Positions 25,091-35,427 of a stretch of 64,000 bases of DNA are shown here, piece by piece. Position numbers and translations under genes: made by a program. Source of the stretch: Oscillospiraceae bacterium. Lineage in GTDB: Bacteria > Bacillota > Clostridia > Oscillospirales > Ruminococcaceae. The notes under the pieces were generated by a model. It was not told the origin of the DNA and ran no database searches. It was given only the letters and a program-made list of their open reading frames with translations. The stretch spans positions 1-64,000 of the forward strand of contig JAETSQ010000018.1 of the NCBI GenBank assembly GCA_021769525.1, given 5' to 3'. Every line of letters begins with the position of its first letter. The stretch's first letter is position 1.

Positions 25091-26047
25091 TTATTCCTCC
25101 GGGGTGCTCAGGTTGAAGCCCAGAGCCTCCAGCTTGCTCATCACTTCCTCCAGGGACTTTTTGCCCAGGTTGCGGACCTTCATCATCTCCTCCGGAGACT
25201 TGTTGATGAGGTCGCCCACGGAATTGACGCCGGCGCGCTTGAGGCAGTTGAAGGCGCGAACAGACAGGTCAAGCTCTTCAATGGTCATCTCAAGGACCTT
25301 GTCCCTACCGGTATCCTCTTTCTTTTCCATGATCTCGGTAGATCCCACCTCGTCGGAAAGCTCCACAAAGTGGTTGAGCTGTCTATTGAGGATCTTGGCG
25401 GCAAGGCTGACCGCTTCTTTGGCGGAGATGGTCCCGTCGGTCCAAACCTCCAGGGTCAGCTTGTCATAGTCGGTGATCTGTTCCACCCGCGTATTTTCCA
25501 CGCTGTAGTTCACCTTCAGCACCGGGGTGTAGATGCTGTCCACGAAGATGGTGCCCACCGGCGCCTTATCCCCGTCCAGCTGCTTGTTGCGGTCGGAGGA
25601 GACATACCCCTGGCCCTTCTGGAGCACCAGCTCCATGGAGAGCTTGGCCCCTTCCGCCAGGGTGGCGATGTGCATACCGGGGTCCAGCACCTCCACCTCG
25701 GAAGAGCCGGAGATGGAACCCGCGGTGACCTCGCACTCCCCCTCCGCGGCGATCTTTACCCGCACGGGCTCGTCGCAGTACAGCTTCGCCGTCAGCCCCT
25801 TGATGTTGAGGATGATCTCGGTGACGTCCTCCTTCACCCCAGGGATGGTGGAGAACTCATGCTGGATGCCATCGATCTTCACTGAAGACACGGCCACGCC
25901 AGGAAGCGAGGAGAGCAGCACCCTTCTCAGGCTGTTGCCTAAGGTGATCCCAAAGCCTCGATCCAGGGGGTCCGCCACGAACTTGCCATAGGTGCCGTCG
26001 GGCTTCAGCTCCACTGTTTCGATCCTGGGTTCAATAATTTTTACCAT
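25091..26047 (-). CDS. rpoA: RNA polymerase alpha subunit
   Basis: A 318-residue alpha subunit: N-terminal dimerisation domain (about 1-230) with [14 protein letters not shown], a linker, and a C-terminal domain (about 248-315) with helix-hairpin motifs ([39 protein letters not shown]) that contacts UP elements and activators. Length and order are normal. It lies between rpsD and rplQ. Confidence 0.98.
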   Translation of the reverse strand: MVKIIEPRIETVELKPDGTYGKFVADPLDRGFGITLGNSLRRVLLSSLPGVAVSSVKIDGIQHEFSTIPGVKEDVTEIILNIKGLTAKLYCDEPVRVKIAAEGECEVTAGSISGSSEVEVLDPGMHIATLAEGAKLSMELVLQKGQGYVSSDRNKQLDGDKAPVGTIFVDSIYTPVLKVNYSVENTRVEQITDYDKLTLEVWTDGTISAKEAVSLAAKILNRQLNHFVELSDEVGSTEIMEKKEDTGRDKVLEMTIEELDLSVRAFNCLKRAGVNSVGDLINKSPEEMMKVRNLGKKSLEEVMSKLEALGFNLSTPEE

Positions 26048-26118
26048 GTAGAATAACCCTCCTTGTCAGACAGTCGTCTCTTCTTCCCATAGTGAACGAT
26101 AGACAAATCCACAGCGGA

Positions 26119-26748
26119 TTACTTGCTGTAAAGCTCGACGATGAGGTGCTCGGCAACGTCAAAGTCGATGTCCTCGCGGCTGGGAAGCTCCAGCACGCGG
26201 GTCTCCATCTTGCCGGCGTCCACATCCAGCCACTTGGGAGTGGGACGGGAGGAATTGGCTTCCACAACGGCCTTCAGCTTGTCGGAGGAGCGGCTGCCCT
26301 CGGCGACGGTGACCACATCTCCGGCCCGCAGCTGGATGGAGGGGATATTGGCCTTGTGGCCGTTGAGGCGGAAGTGGTTGTGGCGCACCAGCTGGCGGGC
26401 TTCCTTGCGGGAAGAGGCAAAGCCGCTGCGGTAAACGACGTTGTCCAGGCGGCTCTCCAGAATGCGCATCAGGTTCTCGCCGGCCATGCCGGGCTTGCGG
26501 GAGGCTTCCTCAAAGTACTCCCGGAACTGGCTCTCCAGCACGCCGTAGTAGCGGCGGGTGGACTGCTTGGCGCGCAGCTGCACGCCGTACTCGGACTGCT
26601 TGCGCATCCGGGCCTTGCCGTGCTGGCCGGGAACGGCCTCGCGGCGGGTGACGGCGCACTTGTCGGAATAGCATCTCTCCCCCTTGAGGAACAGCTTCTT
26701 GCCCTCGCGGCGGCAGAGTCTGCAGCTTGGTCCGGTATATCTTGCCAT
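26119..26748 (-). CDS. rpsD: Ribosomal protein S4
   Basis: A 209-residue S4 that nucleates 30S assembly. The N-terminal zinc site keeps Cys9, Cys12, Cys26 and Cys31 ([24 protein letters not shown]), so it is the zinc-binding form. The S4 RNA-binding domain is near 98-160 ([27 protein letters not shown]). Its place within the alpha operon, between rpsK and rpoA, is as in Clostridia. Confidence 0.98.
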   Translation of the reverse strand: MARYTGPSCRLCRREGKKLFLKGERCYSDKCAVTRREAVPGQHGKARMRKQSEYGVQLRAKQSTRRYYGVLESQFREYFEEASRKPGMAGENLMRILESRLDNVVYRSGFASSRKEARQLVRHNHFRLNGHKANIPSIQLRAGDVVTVAEGSRSSDKLKAVVEANSSRPTPKWLDVDAGKMETRVLELPSREDIDFDVAEHLIVELYSK

Positions 26749-26766
26749 TGTTAAAACACCTCCTGT

Positions 26767-27168
26767 TTATACTCTGCGGCGCTTGGGCGGACGGCAGCCG
26801 TTGTGGGGGATGGGGGTCACGTCCTTGATCATGGTGACCTCCAGACCGGCCCCCTGGAGGGCGCGGATGGCAGCCTCACGGCCGGCGCCGGGGCCCTTCA
26901 CATACACCTCAACGGTCTTGAGCCCGTGCTCCATGGCGGCCTTGGCGGCTACCTCGGCGGCAGTCTGGGCGGCGTAGGGGGTGGACTTCCGGGAGCCCCG
27001 GAATCCCAGCCCGCCGGAGCTGGCCCAGGAAAGGGCGTTGCCCTGGGTATCGGTGATGGTGACGATGGTGTTGTTGAATGTGGACTGGATGTGAGCGGCG
27101 CCGCGCTCGATGTTCTTGCGCTCGCGGCGCTTGCGAATCACGGTCTTTTTTGCGGGAGTCTTCGCCAT
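26767..27168 (-). CDS. rpsK: Ribosomal protein S11
   Basis: A 133-residue S11 of the 30S platform, with the typical basic N-terminus and GxRxxTPYAAQxAA and [10 protein letters not shown]-terminal motifs ([17 protein letters not shown]). Full length. It sits 14 bases after rpsM. Confidence 0.98.
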   Translation of the reverse strand: MAKTPAKKTVIRKRRERKNIERGAAHIQSTFNNTIVTITDTQGNALSWASSGGLGFRGSRKSTPYAAQTAAEVAAKAAMEHGLKTVEVYVKGPGAGREAAIRALQGAGLEVTMIKDVTPIPHNGCRPPKRRRV

Positions 27169-27182
27169 TCTCCTGTCCCTCC

Positions 27183-27551
27183 TTATTTCTTCTTATTGGC
27201 GATGGTCTTGGCGGGGCCTTTGCGGGTGCGGGCATTGGTCTTGGTGCGCTGTCCCCGCACCGGCAGCCCTCTGGTGTGGCGCATCCCGCGGTAGCAGCCG
27301 ATCTCCACCAGGCGCTTGATGTTCAGCGCCACGTTCCGCTTCAGGTCGCCTTCCACCATCAGGTGGTGGTCGATGTATTCACGGATCTTCGCCTCGTCGT
27401 CCTCGGTGAGGTCCTTCACCCTGGTGTCAGGGTCCACGCCGGTGGCGGCCAGGATGTCCTTGGCGGTCCGCCGGCCGATGCCGAAGATATAGGTCAGGCC
27501 GATTTCCACCCGCTTCTCTCTGGGCAGGTCGATACCAGCAATACGAGCCAT
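27183..27551 (-). CDS. rpsM: Ribosomal protein S13
   Basis: A 122-residue S13 of the 30S head, starting [26 protein letters not shown]. The basic tail with [18 protein letters not shown] contacts tRNA in the P site. I chose the ATG at 27551; an upstream in-frame ATG would read back into rpmJ. Confidence 0.98.
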   Translation of the reverse strand: MARIAGIDLPREKRVEIGLTYIFGIGRRTAKDILAATGVDPDTRVKDLTEDDEAKIREYIDHHLMVEGDLKRNVALNIKRLVEIGCYRGMRHTRGLPVRGQRTKTNARTRKGPAKTIANKKK

Positions 27552-27577
27552 AAATGTGCACCTCCTACTTTTTCCTT

Positions 27578-27691
27578 TTAACCCTGACGCTGCTTGTGCT
27601 TCGGGTTCTCGCAGATGACCATGATGCGGCCTTTGCGCTTGATGATCTTGCACTTTTCGCACATGGGCTTTACCGAAGGTCTGACTTTCAT
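27578..27691 (-). CDS. rpmJ: Ribosomal protein L36
   Basis: Only 37 residues: [20 protein letters not shown] and onward to KHKQRQG. Three Cys and one His (Cys11, Cys14, Cys27, His32) form the zinc site of the C+ type. GGAGG lies upstream of the ATG at 27691. It sits between infA and rpsM as expected. Confidence 0.97.
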   Translation of the reverse strand: MKVRPSVKPMCEKCKIIKRKGRIMVICENPKHKQRQG

Positions 27692-27744
27692 GGGAAAATA
27701 CCTCCTTGTGCTTTCTCCGGGGGCCAAAGCTCCCCTGCGGATGG

Positions 27745-27963
27745 TTACTTGGTTCTCCAGGTGATGCGTCCCTTGTGGATGTCGCTGGGGGAAAGCTCCA
27801 CCGTAACCTGATCTCCGGGAAGGATGCGGATGTTGTTCATCCGGAGCTTGCCGGAAATATGGGCCAGGATCCTGCTCCCGTTGGGCAGCTCTACCCAGAA
27901 CTGCGCGTTGGGGAGGGCATCCACAACGGTGCCCTTGGCTTCGATCACATCTTTCTTTGACAT
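27745..27963 (-). CDS. infA: Translation initiation factor IF-1
   Basis: A 72-residue OB-fold protein ([20 protein letters not shown] at the start, [12 protein letters not shown] at the end). It occupies the ribosomal A site during initiation. The ATG at 27963 lies 9 bases after GGGAGG; a TTG two codons earlier is less well placed. Confidence 0.97.
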   Translation of the reverse strand: MSKKDVIEAKGTVVDALPNAQFWVELPNGSRILAHISGKLRMNNIRILPGDQVTVELSPSDIHKGRITWRTK

Positions 27964-27978
27964 TTGCAAATGCCTCCC

Positions 27979-28236
27979 TTACTCCTTGGCCGGTTCTGTG
28001 TGGCACAGGGCCGCCAAGGCCCCGCGCAGGGCCCGGTCCGACCCGATCTCTTCCAGCTCCACCCGCATCTGGGTGGGGCGCAGATGCTTCTGGTTCTTCT
28101 TCTTGGGGCTCGCGAGCCTCCGGCGGCGGCCGTCGGCGATGCGACAGAAGCCGCCCTCCTCCACTGCCACCACCACATAGAGGCTCCCCCCGTCGTGCCC
28201 GGCGGCGGAATAGACCACCTGTCCCTCTTTGAACAT
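27979..28236 (-). CDS. KOW-domain RNA-binding protein
   Basis: An 85-residue basic protein with an L14e/KOW-like N-terminal fold ([55 protein letters not shown]). Clostridia commonly encode such a protein between map and infA; its exact role is not established to my knowledge, though a ribosome-associated one is likely from context. It lies 11 bases from map and 15 from infA. Confidence 0.85.
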   Translation of the reverse strand: MFKEGQVVYSAAGHDGGSLYVVVAVEEGGFCRIADGRRRRLASPKKKNQKHLRPTQMRVELEEIGSDRALRGALAALCHTEPAKE

Positions 28237-28247
28237 GGCGCCCTCCC

Positions 28248-29000
28248 CTACGGCCTGGTGAGGATCACCGGGCCGTTTTCGGTGATGGCCACCGTGTTCT
28301 CAAAGTGGGCCGAGGGCAGGCCGCTGGCGGTGCGGATGGTCCAGCCATCCTTTTTGTCCTGGCAGACCCCGTCCCCCTTCATGTTGATCATGGGCTCGAT
28401 GGCCAGGGTCATGCCGGGGCGCAGCCGCAGCCCGTGGCCGGCCTTGCCGAAGTTCGGCACCTCCGGCTCCTGGTGCATCTCGGTGCCGATGCCGTGGCCC
28501 ACGTACTCCTGCACCACGCCAAAGCCGTGGCTGCGGGCGTACTGCTCCACCGCGGAGCCGATGTCCCCCAGGCGGTTCCCCGGCTGGGCGGCCCGGATGG
28601 CCAGCTCCAGACAGTGCTGGGTGACCTCCATCAGCTCCCGGCACTGGTCGGAGGCGGTCCCGGCGGCCACCGTAAAGGCGTTGTCGCCGTGGAAGCCCTT
28701 GTAGATGGCCCCCGTGTCGATGCTGACGATGTCCCCCTCCCGGATCTTCCGGTGCTTGCTGGGGATGCCGTGTATCACTTCTTCGTTTACCGAAACACAG
28801 GCCGCGGCGGGGAAACCGCCGTACCCCAGGAAGGAGGGGGTGGCCCCAAAGGAGAGGATGACGTCGTGGACCGCCCGGTTGATGTCCATAGTGGTGGCAC
28901 CGGGCCGCACCGCCTTCACCCCTGCCATCAGGGCCAGGTGGGAGATCCTTCCGGCCTCCCGCATCAGCTCCAGCTCACGGCTGGTTTTCAGGACGATCAT
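28248..29000 (-). CDS. map: Methionine aminopeptidase, type I
   Basis: A 250-residue metalloprotease that removes the initiator Met. The pita-bread fold's metal ligands are visible: Asp in [19 protein letters not shown] (two Asp), His in GHGIG, Glu in AIEPMIN and Glu in HFENTVAI. The HGIP substrate loop is present. Its start overlaps adk by 4 bases (ATGA). Full length. Confidence 0.97.
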   Translation of the reverse strand: MIVLKTSRELELMREAGRISHLALMAGVKAVRPGATTMDINRAVHDVILSFGATPSFLGYGGFPAAACVSVNEEVIHGIPSKHRKIREGDIVSIDTGAIYKGFHGDNAFTVAAGTASDQCRELMEVTQHCLELAIRAAQPGNRLGDIGSAVEQYARSHGFGVVQEYVGHGIGTEMHQEPEVPNFGKAGHGLRLRPGMTLAIEPMINMKGDGVCQDKKDGWTIRTASGLPSAHFENTVAITENGPVILTRP

Positions 29001-29635
29001 TCCTGCCCCTCCAGAGCCCTGAGAGTAGCTTCGGTGGCAGCCTCGATGGTGGTGCTGCCGTCGATCTCGGAGAGCTTGCCCTGGGCCCGGTAGTAGTCCG
29101 CCAGGGGCTCGGTCATCTGGTGGTAGGTGGCCAGCCGCTCCCGGATGGTCTCCGGTTTGTCATCCTTGCGGATGATGAGTTTGCCGCCGCACTTTTCGCA
29201 CAGGTCCCCCGCGGAGGAGGGCTGATTGATGAGGTGGTAGGTGGCGCCGCACCCCTCGCAGACCCGGCGGTTGCCCAGCCGCTCCTCGATGATCGCATCG
29301 GGGACCTGGATGTACAGCACCTTATCGATGCGCACGCCCATCTGGTCCAGAGCCTGGGCCTGGGGCAGGGTGCGGGGGAAGCCGTCCAGGATGAAGCCGT
29401 TTTGGCAGTCCTCCTGGGCCAGCCGCTCCTTTACGATGCCGTTCACCACCTCATCGGGGACCAGGCCCCCCTGGTCGATGATGGCCTTGGCCTGCTGCCC
29501 CAGGGGGGTGCCGGCCTTGATGGCCTCCCGCAGGATGACGCCGGTGGAGACGGAGGGGATGTCCAGGCGCTCCCGGATGATCTCACCCTGGGTGCCCTTC
29601 CCCGCTCCGGGGGCTCCTAATAGGATCAGGTTCAT
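28997..29635 (-). CDS. adk: Adenylate kinase
   Basis: A 212-residue kinase balancing ATP, ADP and AMP. P-loop GAPGAGKGTQ at residues 7-16, DGFPRT near 84-89, and a LID domain with four Cys (CEGC near 130 and CEKC near 150) that bind zinc, as in Gram-positive forms. It sits between secY and map in the normal order. Confidence 0.97.
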   Translation of the reverse strand: MNLILLGAPGAGKGTQGEIIRERLDIPSVSTGVILREAIKAGTPLGQQAKAIIDQGGLVPDEVVNGIVKERLAQEDCQNGFILDGFPRTLPQAQALDQMGVRIDKVLYIQVPDAIIEERLGNRRVCEGCGATYHLINQPSSAGDLCEKCGGKLIIRKDDKPETIRERLATYHQMTEPLADYYRAQGKLSEIDGSTTIEAATEATLRALEGQE

Positions 29636-29645
29636 ATGCTCCTCC

Positions 29646-30941
29646 TTACTCCAGGAAGCCCTTGTAGTGGCGCATCATCATCTGGCTCTCCAGGCTGCGC
29701 ACCGTATCCAGGGCAACACCCACAAGGATGATGACCGAGGTGCCGCCCAGGGCGACATTGATGCCGGTGACGGCGGTGATGAGGATGGGCAGGATGGCGA
29801 TGGCCGCCAGCATCAGCGCCCCCACCAGGGTGATCTTGGAGATGACCTTGGTGATGAAGTCCGAGGTGGGCTTGCCGGGACGGATGCCGGGGATGGCGCC
29901 GTTGTTCTTACGGAGGTTATTGGCCATCTCGATGGGATTATACTGGATGGCGATATAGAAGTAGTTGAAGCCGATGATCAGCAGGAAGTACAGCACCGCG
30001 TACAGAGCGGAGCGGTAGCTGAACATATTGAAGAACATGGTCCAGTAGGGGTGCTCCACCGGGTTCAGGTTCAGGAATCCGCCGATGGTGCCGGGGATGG
30101 CCAGGAAGGTGGAAGCAAAGATGACCGGCAGAACGCCGCTCATGTTCACCTTGATGGGCATAAAGGAGCTCTGGCCGCCGTACATCTTGCGGCCCACCAC
30201 GCGCTTGGCATACTGGACGGGGATGCGGCGCTCGGCGTTGTTCATCAGGACGATGAAGGCGACTTCCAGGAGGAAGATGACGCCGGTGAGGGGCACCCAC
30301 AGCCACATGATGCCGCCCGCCTTGATCATGGTGTCGATGAGGCCCAGGACGGAGGAGGGCACGCGGGAGACGATGCCGGCGAAGAGGATGAGGGAGATGC
30401 CGTTGCCGATGCCTTTTTCGTCGATGCGCTCCCCCAGCCAGACCACCAGCATGGAGCCGCCGGTAAAGGCGGTGATGATGGTGACTGCCGCCAGGGCACC
30501 GGAGGCGCCGGTGGTGTAGGCCAGGGCGCCGGGGGTGTTGCGGAACATGACGTAATACGCCGCCGCCTGGAGGACCGAAAGGGCCACCGTGGTGTAGCGG
30601 GTGATCTTCTTCAGCCGCTCCTGTCCCTCCGGGCCCTCCTTGGCCATCCGCTCCAGGGCCGGGATGGCCACGGTGAGGAGCTGGATGACGATGGAGGCGG
30701 TGATGTAGGGAGAGATGGAAAGGGCGAAGAGCGTGGCGTTGGAAAAGGCGCCGCCGGTGAGCATATCCAGATAGCCCAGGAGGTTCCCTCCCTCGTTTAC
30801 CATGAGCCGCAGAGAAGTGGGATCCAGGAAGGGCACCGGGATGGCGGAGCCGATGCGGACCACCAGGAGGATCAGCATGGTGTAGATGAGCTTCTTGCGA
30901 AGGTCCTCGATCTTCCACGCGTTTCTCAGGGTCTCAATCAT
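29646..30941 (-). CDS. secY: Protein translocase subunit SecY
   Basis: A 431-residue channel protein with ten membrane segments, plug and lateral-gate regions as usual (IPVPFLDPTSLRL, GERIDEKGIGNGISLILFAGI, NFFYIAIQYNP, DIRPGKPT-like GIRPGKPTSDFI). It exports proteins through the inner membrane with SecA, SecE and SecG. The start codon directly abuts the rplO stop codon. Confidence 0.97.
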   Translation of the reverse strand: MIETLRNAWKIEDLRKKLIYTMLILLVVRIGSAIPVPFLDPTSLRLMVNEGGNLLGYLDMLTGGAFSNATLFALSISPYITASIVIQLLTVAIPALERMAKEGPEGQERLKKITRYTTVALSVLQAAAYYVMFRNTPGALAYTTGASGALAAVTIITAFTGGSMLVVWLGERIDEKGIGNGISLILFAGIVSRVPSSVLGLIDTMIKAGGIMWLWVPLTGVIFLLEVAFIVLMNNAERRIPVQYAKRVVGRKMYGGQSSFMPIKVNMSGVLPVIFASTFLAIPGTIGGFLNLNPVEHPYWTMFFNMFSYRSALYAVLYFLLIIGFNYFYIAIQYNPIEMANNLRKNNGAIPGIRPGKPTSDFITKVISKITLVGALMLAAIAILPILITAVTGINVALGGTSVIILVGVALDTVRSLESQMMMRHYKGFLE

Positions 30942-31382
30942 TTATACCACCTCGGCCTTTCCGCCGGCAGCCTCGATCTTGCTCTTAGCGCCTTTGGAGA
31001 AAGCCGCTACTTTGACGGTCAGCTTCTTGGTGAGTTCGCCTCTGCCAAGGATCTTGATGCCGTCACGAGTGTTCTTGACCAGGCCGGCTGCGACGATGGC
31101 CGCTTCATCCACCACGGAGCCATCTTCAAAGCGGTCCAGCTGGTCCACATTGATGGCCTCGTACCGGGTGGCGAAGATGTTCACGAATCCCCTCTTGGGG
31201 ACCCGGCGCTGAAGGGGCATCTGGCCGCCTTCAAAACCCGGACGGACACCGCCGCCGGAGCGGGCGTTCTGGCCCTTGTGGCCCTTGCCCGCGGTCTTGC
31301 CCGCGCCGGAACCGTTGCCGCGCCCCACGCGGAAGCTCTTCTTGACGGAACCGGGAGCGGGGGAAAGTTCACTCAGTTTCAT
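30942..31382 (-). CDS. rplO: Ribosomal protein L15
   Basis: A 146-residue 50S protein starting [22 protein letters not shown], with the Gly-rich basic N-terminal extension [38 protein letters not shown] that winds into 23S rRNA. AAGGAGG precedes the ATG at 31382. Confidence 0.97.
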   Translation of the reverse strand: MKLSELSPAPGSVKKSFRVGRGNGSGAGKTAGKGHKGQNARSGGGVRPGFEGGQMPLQRRVPKRGFVNIFATRYEAINVDQLDRFEDGSVVDEAAIVAAGLVKNTRDGIKILGRGELTKKLTVKVAAFSKGAKSKIEAAGGKAEVV

Positions 31383-31404
31383 GGTTACCTGCACCTCCTT
31401 ACGT

Positions 31405-31584
31405 TCACGCGTTCTCCACCTCAACGAGGTGGGAAATGGTAGCGATCTTGCCTCTGGTGGCCGCGTTATCCGGCTGTACAGTGCTCTGGCCGATCTTCCG
31501 GAGGCCCAGGGAGTAGGCAGTGGCGATATGGTTCTTCTTCCTGCCAGAGAGGCTCTTTGCCAGTTTGATCTTAAGCTGTGCCAT
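31405..31584 (-). CDS. rpmD: Ribosomal protein L30
   Basis: 59 residues: begins [19 protein letters not shown] and ends [14 protein letters not shown]. Normal for bacterial L30 (about 58-60). AAGGAGGCAGCGAA leads the ATG at 31584. It lies between rpsE and rplO as usual. Confidence 0.96.
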   Translation of the reverse strand: MAQLKIKLAKSLSGRKKNHIATAYSLGLRKIGQSTVQPDNAATRGKIATISHLVEVENA

Positions 31585-31596
31585 TTCGCTGCCTCC

Positions 31597-32097
31597 TTAT
31601 CCTAAAATCTCTTTGGCGGACTTGCCGCGGACGGCAGCCACCTGCTCGGCATCCCGGAGGGAGGCCAGACCCTTGATGGTGGCGGTGACCACGTTGCAGG
31701 GGTTGTTGGAGCGCAGGCACTTGGTACGGATGTCCCGGATGCCGGCCACTTCCAGCACCGCGCGGACAGGGCCGCCGGCGATAACGCCGGTACCCTCCGG
31801 GGCGGGCATCATCAGCACCTCGCCGGCGCCGAATTTGCCGATGACCTCGTGGGGGATGGAGGTCCCCTTCAGGGAGACCTTGATCATATGCTTCTTGGCG
31901 TCCTCAATGCCCTTGCGGATGGCGTCGGGAACTTCGGAGGCCTTACCAAGGCCAAAACCCACCAGGCCATTGCCGTCGCCCACGACCACCAGGGCAGCGA
32001 ACTTGAAGATACGGCCGCCCTTGACCGTTTTGCTGACGCGGTTGATGGCCACTACTTTTTCATTCAGATCCAGTTTGGATGCGTCGATTCTTGCCAA
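31597..32097 (-). CDS. rpsE: Ribosomal protein S5
   Basis: A 166-residue 30S protein with double-stranded RNA-binding N-domain ([43 protein letters not shown]) and a C-terminal domain. No ATG fits. A TTG at 32097 lies 7 bases after AGGAGGG and gives the normal length, so it is the probable start. Confidence 0.96.
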   Translation of the reverse strand: MARIDASKLDLNEKVVAINRVSKTVKGGRIFKFAALVVVGDGNGLVGFGLGKASEVPDAIRKGIEDAKKHMIKVSLKGTSIPHEVIGKFGAGEVLMMPAPEGTGVIAGGPVRAVLEVAGIRDIRTKCLRSNNPCNVVTATIKGLASLRDAEQVAAVRGKSAKEILG

Positions 32098-32113
32098 AAG
32101 TATCCCTCCTTCT

Positions 32114-32473
32114 TTAGAACTTGAGACCGCCTTCGCGGGCTCCCTCGGCCAGCTCCTTGACGCGGCCGTGGTAGATGAATCCGCCCCGGTCAAAGACCAC
32201 TTCCTCGATCTTCTTCGCCTTGGCGCGCTCGGCGATCATCTGGCCCACCTTGCGGGCACCCTCCTTGTTGCCGCCGCTGCCCTCAAAGCCCTTATCCAGG
32301 CTGGAGGCGGCGGCCAGGGTGACACCGGCGGTGTCATCGATGAGCTGGGCATAGATATGGTTGGCGGAGCGGAAAACGGCCAAACGGGGCCGCTCCGGAG
32401 TCCCGGAGATCTTGGCGCGGATGCGGGCGCGGACCTTCTTACGGGCTTCCTTGCTGTTCTTTCTGGTAACCAC
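32114..32473 (-). CDS. rplR: Ribosomal protein L18
   Basis: A 119-residue 5S rRNA-binding protein ([33 protein letters not shown], then [26 protein letters not shown]). The start is GTG at 32473, 7 bases after GGAGGAG. Confidence 0.97.
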   Translation of the reverse strand: MVTRKNSKEARKKVRARIRAKISGTPERPRLAVFRSANHIYAQLIDDTAGVTLAAASSLDKGFEGSGGNKEGARKVGQMIAERAKAKKIEEVVFDRGGFIYHGRVKELAEGAREGGLKF

Positions 32474-32492
32474 TTAAATACTCCTCCTTCCC

Positions 32493-33038
32493 TTACTTCT
32501 TGCCCTTGCCGGCTTTGCCTTCCTTGCGGATGATGGTCTCGCCGACGTACTTGATGCCCTTGCCCTTGTAGGGTTCGGGCGGACGCTTCTCACGGACCTC
32601 GGCGGCGAACTGGCCCACCTGCTCCTTATCCGGCCCGATGATGGTGATGCGGTTGGGCTGGGGGACCTCGATCTTGATGCCGGGGACCTCAGGCATGATC
32701 ACCTGATGGGAAAAGCCCAGGTTCATAACCAGGTTGCTACCCTGCTTTGCGGCACGGTACCCGACGCCGTTAATTTCAAGCTCTTTGGTGAAATTCTTAT
32801 GCACGCCTTCAACCATGTTGTGAATCAGGGTTCTTGTGAGGCCGTGGAGACTCTTGCACTCCTTGCTGTCATCCGGCCGCTTTACGGTGATGACGCTGCC
32901 CTCCATCTCGATGACCATGCGGCTGTCAAAGGTGCGGGTGAGGGTGCCGTTGGGGCCCTTGGCGGTGACGGTGTGGCCCTCGATCTTCACCTCTACGCCG
33001 GCGGGGATGTCGATGTGTTTGTTTCCGATTCTGCTCAT
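32493..33038 (-). CDS. rplF: Ribosomal protein L6
   Basis: A 181-residue 50S protein with two related domains and the conserved C-terminal RxxxPPEPYKGKGIKYxxE motif (REKRPPEPYKGKGIKYVGE). It lies at the factor-binding site. Spacing of 14 bases to rpsH and 19 to rplR. Confidence 0.97.
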   Translation of the reverse strand: MSRIGNKHIDIPAGVEVKIEGHTVTAKGPNGTLTRTFDSRMVIEMEGSVITVKRPDDSKECKSLHGLTRTLIHNMVEGVHKNFTKELEINGVGYRAAKQGSNLVMNLGFSHQVIMPEVPGIKIEVPQPNRITIIGPDKEQVGQFAAEVREKRPPEPYKGKGIKYVGETIIRKEGKAGKGKK

Positions 33039-33052
33039 CTCTTCCTACCCCC

Positions 33053-33451
33053 TTACCAGACAAATGCCAGGACTTCGCCGCCGACATTCTCTTTACGGGC
33101 CTGCTTATCGGTGATGACGCCCTTGGAGGTGGAAAGGATGGCGACGCCAAGTCCCTTCAGCACACGGGGCATATCCTCGCAGCTGGTGTAGATGCGCAGG
33201 CCGGGTTTGGAGACTCTGCGGAGGCCCTGGATGATGGGCGTCTTGCCGGGGCCATACTTCAGTGTCATGTGGATGACCCCCTGTTTGCCGTCCTCCTGGA
33301 CGGTGAAACCTTTGATATACCCCTCGTCGAGAAGAATCTGAGCAATAGCAGTCTTCATCTTGGACGCGGGAATATCGACCGTATCGTGTTTGGCCGAATT
33401 CGCGTTGCGGATGCGGGTCAACATATCGGCGATGGTATCGGTGATATGCAT
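33053..33451 (-). CDS. rpsH: Ribosomal protein S8
   Basis: A 132-residue 30S protein starting [22 protein letters not shown] and ending with the conserved [26 protein letters not shown]. In E. coli S8 represses the spc operon; no matching target is obvious here. Confidence 0.97.
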   Translation of the reverse strand: MHITDTIADMLTRIRNANSAKHDTVDIPASKMKTAIAQILLDEGYIKGFTVQEDGKQGVIHMTLKYGPGKTPIIQGLRRVSKPGLRIYTSCEDMPRVLKGLGVAILSTSKGVITDKQARKENVGGEVLAFVW

Positions 33452-33478
33452 TTGCTGAACCTCCTTCTTGCTATTCTC

Positions 33479-33664
33479 TTACCAGCTTGCTTTCCGGACG
33501 CCGGGGATCTGGCCCTTGTACGCCAGCTCTCTGAAGCAGATGCGGCAGATGCCGTACTTGCGCAGGTACGCGTGGGGCCTGCCGCAGATCTTGCATCGGT
33601 TGTACGCTCTGGTAGAGAACTTCGCGGGGGCCTGCTGCTTGAGCTTCATAGACAGTTTTGCCAT
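33479..33664 (-). CDS. rpsN: Ribosomal protein S14, zinc-binding type
   Basis: The 61-residue short (type Z) S14. Cys pairs CKIC near residues 24-27 and CRIC near 40-43 hold zinc. This form is usual in Firmicutes; the long zinc-free paralogue is not in the window. Confidence 0.97.
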   Translation of the reverse strand: MAKLSMKLKQQAPAKFSTRAYNRCKICGRPHAYLRKYGICRICFRELAYKGQIPGVRKASW

Positions 33665-33679
33665 TTTTTCTCTACCTCC

Positions 33680-34219
33680 TTACTTTTCAAACGGTGCGCC
33701 CAGCAGGGTGATGAGCTCTTTGGCCTCTTCGTCGGTCTTTGCGGTGGTGACGAAGGTGATGTTCATGCCCCGGACCTTATCGATCTTGTCATAGTCGATC
33801 TCCGGGAAGATGAGCTGCTCCTTGATGCCCATGTTGAAGTTGCCCTTGCCGTCAAAGCCGTTCTGGTTGATGCCGCGGAAGTCCCGGACACGGGGCAGCG
33901 CCACATTGAAAAGGCGGTCGGTAAACTCGTACATCTGGTCCCCCCGCAGAGTGACCTTAGCGCCGATGACCATGCCCTCCCGGAGCTTGAAGTTCGCAAC
34001 GGACTTGCGGGCCTTGGTGGCCACCGGGCGCTGGCCGGTGATCTTCGCCAGGTCCCCCATGATGGAATCCAGCACCTTGGGGTTCTCCCGCAGCTCGCTG
34101 CATCCGCAGTTGATGACGATCTTTTCAAGTTTGGGGATCTGCATGACGCTCTTGTAACCGAACTTGCTCATCAGAGCAGGCGCGATCTCGCTTTTGTAGG
34201 TATCTTTCAAACGAGCCAT
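33680..34219 (-). CDS. rplE: Ribosomal protein L5
   Basis: A 179-residue 5S rRNA-binding protein with [18 protein letters not shown] near residue 22 and the [32 protein letters not shown]-terminus. Full length, 15 bases from rpsN. Confidence 0.97.
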   Translation of the reverse strand: MARLKDTYKSEIAPALMSKFGYKSVMQIPKLEKIVINCGCSELRENPKVLDSIMGDLAKITGQRPVATKARKSVANFKLREGMVIGAKVTLRGDQMYEFTDRLFNVALPRVRDFRGINQNGFDGKGNFNMGIKEQLIFPEIDYDKIDKVRGMNITFVTTAKTDEEAKELITLLGAPFEK

Positions 34220-34237
34220 GTTCCAAATCCTCCTTAC

Positions 34238-34552
34238 TTAGTATTCTGCGCCGCAGTGCTTGCACACGCGGACCTTCTTGCCGCCCTCGATCTTGTGGGC
34301 GGGGCGGGTGGCCTTCTGGCACTTAGGGCAGACGGTCTGCACCTTGCAGGCGTAGATGGCGCCCTCCGCCTTGATGATGCCGCCGGCCTGACCCTGGCGG
34401 CGGGGCTTGACGTGTTTGGTCACCAGGTTGCGGCCCTCTACGATGACCTTGCCCTCCTTGGGGCTCACCTGGAGAACTTTGCCCTTCTGGCCCTTATCCC
34501 GGCCGGAGAGCATGACGACGGTGTCGCCGGTTTTTACGTGCAGCTTTGCCAT
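34238..34552 (-). CDS. rplX: Ribosomal protein L24
   Basis: A 104-residue assembly initiator of the 50S subunit. The KOW motif is near residues 6-32 ([23 protein letters not shown]), followed by a C-terminal zinc-ribbon-like stretch with CPKC near 79 and CKHC near 99. I prefer the ATG at 34552; the GTG at 34564 overlaps the AGGAGG site. Confidence 0.96.
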   Translation of the reverse strand: MAKLHVKTGDTVVMLSGRDKGQKGKVLQVSPKEGKVIVEGRNLVTKHVKPRRQGQAGGIIKAEGAIYACKVQTVCPKCQKATRPAHKIEGGKKVRVCKHCGAEY

Positions 34553-34568
34553 TTCTCGCGACACCTCC

Positions 34569-34937
34569 TTACAGCACTTCCGGGGCCAGGGAGAGGATCT
34601 TCATGTATTCCTTCTCCCGCAGCTCTCTGGCAACAGGCCCAAAGATACGGGTACCCTTGGGGTTCTTATCTTCCTTGATGATGACCGCGGCGTTCTCGTC
34701 AAAGCGGATGTAGGTGCCGTCCTCCCGGCGCAGCCCCTTGGCGGAACGCACGATCACCGCCTTCACTACCTCGCCTTTTTTCACCTGGCCGCCGGGGGCA
34801 GCCTTCTTGACGGAAGCAACCACCACGTCGCCGATGTTGGCGTATCTCTTCCTGGAGCCACCCAGCACACGAATGCACATCAGTTCCTTGGCACCGGTGT
34901 TGTCGGCCACCTTGAGATAGGTCTGCATCTGAATCAC
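34569..34937 (-). CDS. rplN: Ribosomal protein L14
   Basis: A 122-residue 50S protein ([28 protein letters not shown]). The GTG start at 34937 lies 8 bases after AAAGGAGG and gives the canonical MIQ start. Confidence 0.97.
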   Translation of the reverse strand: MIQMQTYLKVADNTGAKELMCIRVLGGSRKRYANIGDVVVASVKKAAPGGQVKKGEVVKAVIVRSAKGLRREDGTYIRFDENAAVIIKEDKNPKGTRIFGPVARELREKEYMKILSLAPEVL

Positions 34938-34951
34938 AGAGCGTTCCTCCT

Positions 34952-35212
34952 TTACTTAGCCTTCTCGATGATCTGGCACACGCGCCATCTCTTGTCGCGG
35001 GACAGGGGGCGGGTCTCCATGATCATCACCTTATCGCCGATCCCGCAAGCGTTCTCCTCATCATGAGCCTTGAACTTTACGGTGCGCTTGATGATCTTTT
35101 TATAGAGGGGGTGCCGGACGTTGTCCTTGATGGCCACGACCACCGTCTTGTCCATCTTGTCGCTGACGACGACGCCCACCCTGGTCTTACGCAGGTTTCT
35201 CGCTTCGCTCAC
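34952..35212 (-). CDS. rpsQ: Ribosomal protein S17
   Basis: An 86-residue OB-fold 30S protein ([41 protein letters not shown]). I chose the GTG at 35212, 8 bases after GGGAGG. Confidence 0.96.
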   Translation of the reverse strand: MSEARNLRKTRVGVVVSDKMDKTVVVAIKDNVRHPLYKKIIKRTVKFKAHDEENACGIGDKVMIMETRPLSRDKRWRVCQIIEKAK

Positions 35213-35229
35213 AGTTTCGTCCTCCCTTC

Positions 35230-35427
35230 TCACTGAGCCTTCAGCTCTTTCTCGCGGATCACCGTCTTCACCCTGGCGATGTCCTTGCGGACGATCTGGA
35301 GGCGAAGGGGGTTGTCAAGCTGGTTGATGGCGTGCTGGAAGCGGAGGTTGAAGAGCTCTGCCTTCAGGTCGGTGAGCTTCTGGTTCAGCTCGGCCATGGA
35401 AAGTTCGCGGATCTCAGCTGGTTTCAT
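35230..35427 (-). CDS. rpmC: Ribosomal protein L29
   Basis: A 65-residue helical hairpin protein at the tunnel exit ([31 protein letters not shown]). It overlaps rplP by 4 bases (ATGA). Confidence 0.97.
   Translation of the reverse strand: MKPAEIRELSMAELNQKLTDLKAELFNLRFQHAINQLDNPLRLQIVRKDIARVKTVIREKELKAQ

Noticed and set aside
33269-34678. A long plus-strand frame across the ribosomal genes
   Set aside because: It runs across several well-supported ribosomal protein genes on the other strand and has no recognisable domain.
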